DNA of 16,609 bases from CAZQIC01 sp964593555 (GTDB taxonomy: Bacteria; Bacteroidota; Bacteroidia; JAFLBG01), in assembly GCA_964593555.1 (NCBI GenBank), contig CAZQIC010000109.1, positions 1 through 16,609 of the forward strand, given 5' to 3'. The notes beneath the pieces were generated by a model that saw only the letters and a program-made list of their open reading frames with translations, did not search any database and had not been told where the DNA came from. Within the stretch, counting starts at the first letter, position 1. Every line of letters starts with the position of its first letter. This document shows, one piece after another, positions 13,085 to 16,609 of this stretch. A program made the position numbers and the translations under genes.

Positions 13085-14537
13085 TACACAGAGCAAAGAG
13101 AGCAATAACCATGCGGTTATTTACACCCGTGTTTCCACAAAAGAGCAGGCAGAAAATAACCTGAGTTTAGATACCCAGAAAAAATACTGCCAGGAATTTG
13201 CGGAGAAACAGAAATTAACAATCCGGGAGTTTTTCGGAGGAACCTATGAGAGTGCCCAGACGGATGAACGCAGAGAGTTTAAAAACATGCTGGCCTTCGT
13301 CAAAAAGCACAAGGTTTCTAATATTGTAGTTTACAGTATAGACCGATTCTCCCGTTCAGGAACCGGTGCGATTGGAATCATTGCAGAATTGAGCAAGAAA
13401 GGTATTTCAGTTCTTTCAGTAACACAGCCTGCTGATACAAAAACATCAATGGGGGTGTTCTATCAGAACATCCAGCTCGTGTTCAGCCAGTATGACAATG
13501 AACAAAGACGCGCAAAGTGTATTACCGGTATGAAGGAGCGTTTAAGCCGAGGTAATTGGGTTGGCAAAGCTCCATTGGGGTATTGTCACGTACACGATGC
13601 AAACAACAAACCAGTGGTTGTCATTGGCGAGCAGGGCAAACTATTACAAAAATCATTTTTCTGGAAAGTACATGAGCGCCTGACCAATACAGAAATAGCC
13701 AAACGTTTAAAAGCGCTTGGGTTGAGCGTAAGTAAACAACGACTGACAGAAGTATTTCGGAATCCATTTTACTGCGGCATTATCACTCATGGGCTGCTCA
13801 AGGAACCCGTAATGGGGTCGCATGAACCATTGGTGACTCAAGAAATTTTCCTGAAAGCCAATCGAATTGTAAACAAGGTTCCGCATGATTACAAGCACCA
13901 GATAGTGAATGACGACTTGCCGCTGAAACGTTTTCTAAAATGCAAGCAATGCGGAGTACCTTTCACCGGCTATTTTGTAAAAAACAAAAGGAAACATTAT
14001 TACAGATGCAATAATTCACATTGTAAGTCGAACGTGAGTAAAGATAAATTGCATGAACGGTTCAAGCAGCTCCTTAGCAATTTCAAGGTAGATGAAAAAC
14101 TGATCGAGCCATTGAAAATACAACTGAAATATGTTTTTGAACATTTCAGCAAAGTGGATACCAGCGAATATGCCGTGCTCAGAAAAAGGCTTTGCGAAAT
14201 AGAACATAAGATACAAAAGCTCAAAGAGCGTTTTGTTATTGATGAACTGGATAAAGTGTTGTATGAACAATTCCTGAATAAATTCACAGAGGAAAAAGAA
14301 TCCATTGCTAAAGCCATTAACTCTTTAAATGGAGGAAATGACATTAATGATTTTATCCGGTTCGCTGAAAAAGTCTGTGGAAACTTATTTATGCTATGGG
14401 ATAAAGGCAACTTTAAGCAAAAACAACGTTTGCAGTCGTTCTTGTTCCCGGATGGACTGCTGTATAGTAAAGAGACTAATTCATTCAACCGGCCAGTAAT
14501 TAATCCCCTATTGGCGGAAGCTGATATTCTCTCATAA
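13041..14537 (+). CDS. Large serine recombinase (site-specific integrase)
   Basis: 498 residues. The resolvase-type catalytic domain holds AVIYTRVSTKEQ with nucleophile Ser32 and Arg30, FFGGTYESAQTDER, and SIDRFSRSG with Arg102 and Arg105. The recombinase domain follows, with GMKERLSRGNWVGKAPLGY and IAKRLKALGLSVSKQRLTEVFRNPFYCGII. A zinc ribbon has CKQC (301, 304) and YRCNNSHC (323, 328). A helical, probably coiled-coil region (about 345-430) completes the standard large serine recombinase layout. All key residues are present, so it should be active and would integrate or excise DNA between att sites. It overlaps the 76-residue gene by 44 bases and is the last gene of its operon. A shorter large serine recombinase than phage types (often over 500), and similar at the N-terminus to the truncated copy at 16200. 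Confidence 0.93.
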   Translation: METLKNFQPFLRKGSTQSKESNNHAVIYTRVSTKEQAENNLSLDTQKKYCQEFAEKQKLTIREFFGGTYESAQTDERREFKNMLAFVKKHKVSNIVVYSIDRFSRSGTGAIGIIAELSKKGISVLSVTQPADTKTSMGVFYQNIQLVFSQYDNEQRRAKCITGMKERLSRGNWVGKAPLGYCHVHDANNKPVVVIGEQGKLLQKSFFWKVHERLTNTEIAKRLKALGLSVSKQRLTEVFRNPFYCGIITHGLLKEPVMGSHEPLVTQEIFLKANRIVNKVPHDYKHQIVNDDLPLKRFLKCKQCGVPFTGYFVKNKRKHYYRCNNSHCKSNVSKDKLHERFKQLLSNFKVDEKLIEPLKIQLKYVFEHFSKVDTSEYAVLRKRLCEIEHKIQKLKERFVIDELDKVLYEQFLNKFTEEKESIAKAINSLNGGNDINDFIRFAEKVCGNLFMLWDKGNFKQKQRLQSFLFPDGLLYSKETNSFNRPVINPLLAEADILS

Positions 14538-14543
14538 AATATA

Positions 14544-14600
14544 TTTATATTTATTTGTTTTAGTTATCATAATATACTAATTTTGACGAATAAATATAAA
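14544..14600. promoter_or_regulatory. 12-bp inverted repeat bracketing the abiE promoter (candidate operator)
   Basis: TTTATATTTATT (14544-14555) and AATAAATATAAA (14589-14600) are perfect inverted copies with centres 45 bp apart, placed on each side of the abiEi promoter. AbiEi proteins are known to bind inverted repeats in their own promoter and repress it. The arms are pure A/T, so chance is a concern, but length and placement fit an autorepression operator. Confidence 0.5.
14554..14585 (+). promoter_or_regulatory. Strong Bacteroidota-consensus promoter for abiE
   Basis: TTTG (14554-14557), a 20-base spacer, and TAATTTTG (14578-14585) match the Bacteroidota consensus at every defined base. 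The predicted start near 14592 leaves a leader of only about 10 bases before ATG 14603, so translation is nearly leaderless. Confidence 0.75.
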
Positions 14601-14602
14601 AT

Positions 14603-15424
14603 ATGCTTAAAAGACACCCTTATAATGCCCTTGATAAATGGGTGGTAGAACTTCAATCGAAAGGGAAGCACAGTATATCGTTGGAGGAAGTAAGAAAACA
14701 ATTCCCTAAAAAAAGCGAAGCATCCCTTAAATTGAACATTAACCGCCTTATAAAGGAGGGAAGTATCATTTCTATATTCAGGGGATATTATCTGTTGATC
14801 CCACCCCAATATGCCAGTAAAGGCATTCTACCTGCCGCATTATTTATTGATGGCTTAATGAAATACCTCGGCAGGGAATATTATGTAGGATTGTTAAGTG
14901 CCGCAGCTTATTACGGAGCAGCACATCAGCAGCCACAGGAATTTTATGTAATTATTCAACCTCCGGCTCTCTTCATGACAGCTAAGAAAGGCATTAAAGT
15001 GAATTTTATAAATAAGAAAAAGATTCATAAACAATTCGTACAAACAAAAAAAACAGATACAGGATATTACAATATCTCCAGTCCTGAAATGACAGCAGCA
15101 GATTTAATTCACTACTCAAGGCAAGTGGGTGGAATGAATCGTGTAGCTACTGTAATAAACGAACTTGCCGATGAAATGAATCCGCAACAGTTGAATAAAA
15201 CCTTCGTAAAAGTTATTTCCTTAGCAACCTTACAAAGATTAGGCTATTTGCTGGATGAAATACTCGATAGAAAAGAGTTGGCCAATCAACTATACAAAGT
15301 AGCTATGGAGGCGAAGATTGTTTTTTTGAGAATTCCAATGGTAGTAAATGCAGGCAGGAAACAAATTGTTTTTAGTAAAAAATGGCAGATAGATAATAAC
15401 ATAAAAATTGAAATAGACGAATGA
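14603..15424 (+). CDS. abiEi: AbiEi-type antitoxin of type IV TA system
   Basis: 273 residues. The N-terminal winged-HTH region (about 1-70) includes SISLEEVRKQFPKKSEASLKLNINRLIKEGSIISIFRGYYLLIPP, the usual AbiEi start where the wing carries an RGYY motif. The rest is the C-terminal antitoxin domain: YVGLLSAAAYYGAAHQQPQEFYVI, STPEM-like SSPEMTAADLIHY, and a helical tail. In characterised systems AbiEi represses its own promoter and antagonises the toxin without stable complex formation. Here it is followed by abiEii with a 4-base ATGA overlap, the classic layout. An inverted repeat around the promoter suits autorepression. Phage defence by abortive infection is the family precedent, not shown for this copy. 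Confidence 0.9.
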   Translation: MLKRHPYNALDKWVVELQSKGKHSISLEEVRKQFPKKSEASLKLNINRLIKEGSIISIFRGYYLLIPPQYASKGILPAALFIDGLMKYLGREYYVGLLSAAAYYGAAHQQPQEFYVIIQPPALFMTAKKGIKVNFINKKKIHKQFVQTKKTDTGYYNISSPEMTAADLIHYSRQVGGMNRVATVINELADEMNPQQLNKTFVKVISLATLQRLGYLLDEILDRKELANQLYKVAMEAKIVFLRIPMVVNAGRKQIVFSKKWQIDNNIKIEIDE

Positions 15425-16203
15425 TCCCCAGCTATCATATTACATCATGGCGAGCCCAGGCTCCCTGGCCAAATGACGATCAGATTGAGCAAGACCTCAT
15501 CATAGAACGTTCACTGGTAGAAATTTTTAGTGATGAATTTTTACGGGAGCGTCTTGCTTTCAGGGGAGGAACTGCTCTGCACAAGCTTTACCTGAAACCA
15601 CAGGCACGTTATTCAGAAGATATAGATCTTGTTCAAATTAAAGCAGAGAGTTTTGGCCCCACTATTGACCGCCTGAAAGAACGATTACGCTTTTTAGGTG
15701 AACCCCGCAGGAATCAGAAAAAACATAACAATACACTTATATTCAGGGTGCAGGGAGAAAGTGGTGCTCAGCTAAGACTTAAAGTAGAAGTGAATTGCAG
15801 GGAGCATTTTGCAGTTCAGGGTTTTCAGGAATATAAGCTTAAAGTAAAATCAGAATGGTTTGAAGGGGAAGCCATGCTAAATACCTATACATTGGAAGAG
15901 CTATTGGCAACCAAACTAAGAGCTTTGTATCAAAGAAAAAAAGGCCGGGATTTGTTTGACCTGTGGCACGCAAGCACTTTGTCTGAAGTGAAAATTAATA
16001 AGGTGATAGACACCTGGAAAACCTACATGGAAAAAGAAGGAAATTCCGTTAACAGGAAAACATTTCACTTGAACCTGGAAGAAAAAATGGAGGATGAATT
16101 ATTTAAAGGAGATATGAAAGGGTTATTGAGACCTGATTTTAAATATAAGCAGGAAGAAGCATTTGATTTTTTTATTAAACATTATCTCACAAAAATTCCA
16201 TGA
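15421..16203 (+). CDS. abiEii: AbiEii-type nucleotidyltransferase toxin
   Basis: 260 residues with nucleotidyltransferase motifs: RGGTALHKLYL (48-58) as motif I, RYSEDIDLV with Asp67 and Asp69 as the metal-binding pair, LRLKVEVN with Glu123 as probable third acid, and LLATKLRALYQRKKGRDLFDLWH (161-183), the Lys-containing motif IV region of AbiEii/DUF1814 toxins. The family blocks growth by nucleotide transfer to cellular RNA such as tRNA in some members. All motifs look intact. The start overlaps the abiEi stop (ATGA), and its own stop overlaps the start of the downstream recombinase fragment (ATGA), so three genes are translationally linked. Length is normal for the family. Confidence 0.92.
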   Translation: MIPSYHITSWRAQAPWPNDDQIEQDLIIERSLVEIFSDEFLRERLAFRGGTALHKLYLKPQARYSEDIDLVQIKAESFGPTIDRLKERLRFLGEPRRNQKKHNNTLIFRVQGESGAQLRLKVEVNCREHFAVQGFQEYKLKVKSEWFEGEAMLNTYTLEELLATKLRALYQRKKGRDLFDLWHASTLSEVKINKVIDTWKTYMEKEGNSVNRKTFHLNLEEKMEDELFKGDMKGLLRPDFKYKQEEAFDFFIKHYLTKIP

Positions 16204-16577
16204 AAAACTTTCATTCATTCCAGCAATTTGCCAAAGGGAAAATTACACAAGATTCCAAAAGCAATAATAATGCGGTGATCTATACCCGTGTTTCATCCAA
16301 AGAACAGGCTGATACTAATCAGAGCCTTGAAACTCAAAGGAAATACTGTACAGAATATGGTATAAAAAACAACCTGCACATATTGGGATTTTTCGGAGGT
16401 ACTTATGAAAGTGCAAAGACAGATGAACGCAATGAGTTCAACCGGATGATAAAATTTCTAAAAAATTCAAAAGAAAAAACTTCATGCATTCTTGTATATA
16501 GCCTTGACCGTTTCAGCCGTTCAGGAGAGAATGCCATTTATATTTCTTCACAGCTAAAGGGAGGTTCTATTAATTGA
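16200..16577 (+). pseudogene. Second serine recombinase, truncated after the catalytic domain core
   Basis: 125 codons starting at an ATG that overlaps the abiEii stop. AVIYTRVSSKEQ places the nucleophile Ser32 at the same residue number as in the first recombinase. By hand count 48 of the first 80 residues are identical with no gap. FFGGTYESAKTDER and YSLDRFSRSG are also conserved. Similarity ends at SSQLKGGSIN, where a stop at 16575-16577 interrupts what should be the next strand (ISVLSVTQPADT in the intact copy). The next 30 bases contain further stops in this frame and no clear continuation in others. It may be a frameshifted gene or one cut by an insertion or deletion; the window ends too soon to tell. 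Without the DNA-binding domains it cannot work as a large recombinase. Confidence 0.8.
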
Positions 16578-16609
16578 TTTTAACAAATGTAACCGTATTT
16601 TTTTTTAGA

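Noticed and set aside
14000..14488. 162-residue minus-strand open frame
   Set aside because: Lies wholly opposite the coiled-coil region of the serine recombinase and has no recognisable features.

Overview
The window comes from a member of the Bacteroidota, probably an environmental Chitinophagia/Sphingobacteriia-like lineage. The reasons are the near absence of Shine-Dalgarno sites, the Bacteroidota-type promoter elements (TTTG, about 20 bases, TAnnTTTG), many short N-terminal lipoprotein signals, and families typical of the phylum: a DUF547 protein, MORN_2 lipoprotein, HYC_CC_PP-like protein and YyaL-like protein. Species cannot be named from the sequence alone.

Positions 1-8121 look like ordinary chromosome devoted to the cell envelope. 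A minus-strand operon (2904 down to 1) encodes a DUF547 domain joined to a predicted outer-membrane beta-barrel, then two tandem GH113-like glycoside hydrolase paralogues, the second cut by the window edge. Divergent from it, a tightly packed plus-strand operon (3028-8121) encodes a MORN-repeat lipoprotein, a GT2 polyprenyl-phosphate-sugar synthase-like enzyme, a second lipoprotein, a multi-spanning GT-C-like glycosyltransferase and a POTRA-less Omp85/BamA-like barrel. Together these suggest lipid-linked sugar synthesis, transfer on the outer face of the inner membrane, and surface export or display. That pathway is inferred.

Positions 8125-10443 hold a Crp/Fnr regulator facing a small His/Cys-rich HYC_CC_PP-like protein. 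Next comes a scar: the first 36 or so codons of an RND metal-efflux permease run in frame into the C-terminal half of a YyaL-like (DUF255) protein, which then carries a frameshift. Most of the RND gene and the front half of the yyaL-like gene are missing.

Positions 10500-16609 are accessory DNA. They hold an XRE regulator, a pair of overlapping small genes, and a stretch of about 1.28 kb without genes. That stretch contains three CTCGAG-centred palindromes exactly 23 bp apart, then an array of about 30 degenerate palindromes centred on CTTAAG, CTATAG or variants. Spacing starts near 23 bp and changes to near 26 bp half way through. Two tiny genes and a complete large serine recombinase follow. 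Last comes an abiEi-abiEii type IV toxin-antitoxin pair whose stop codon overlaps the start of a second, truncated recombinase that is about 60% identical to the first at its N-terminus. The layout suggests stacked serine-recombinase modules carrying a defence/TA cargo. The palindrome array is the most unusual feature and I do not recognise it.
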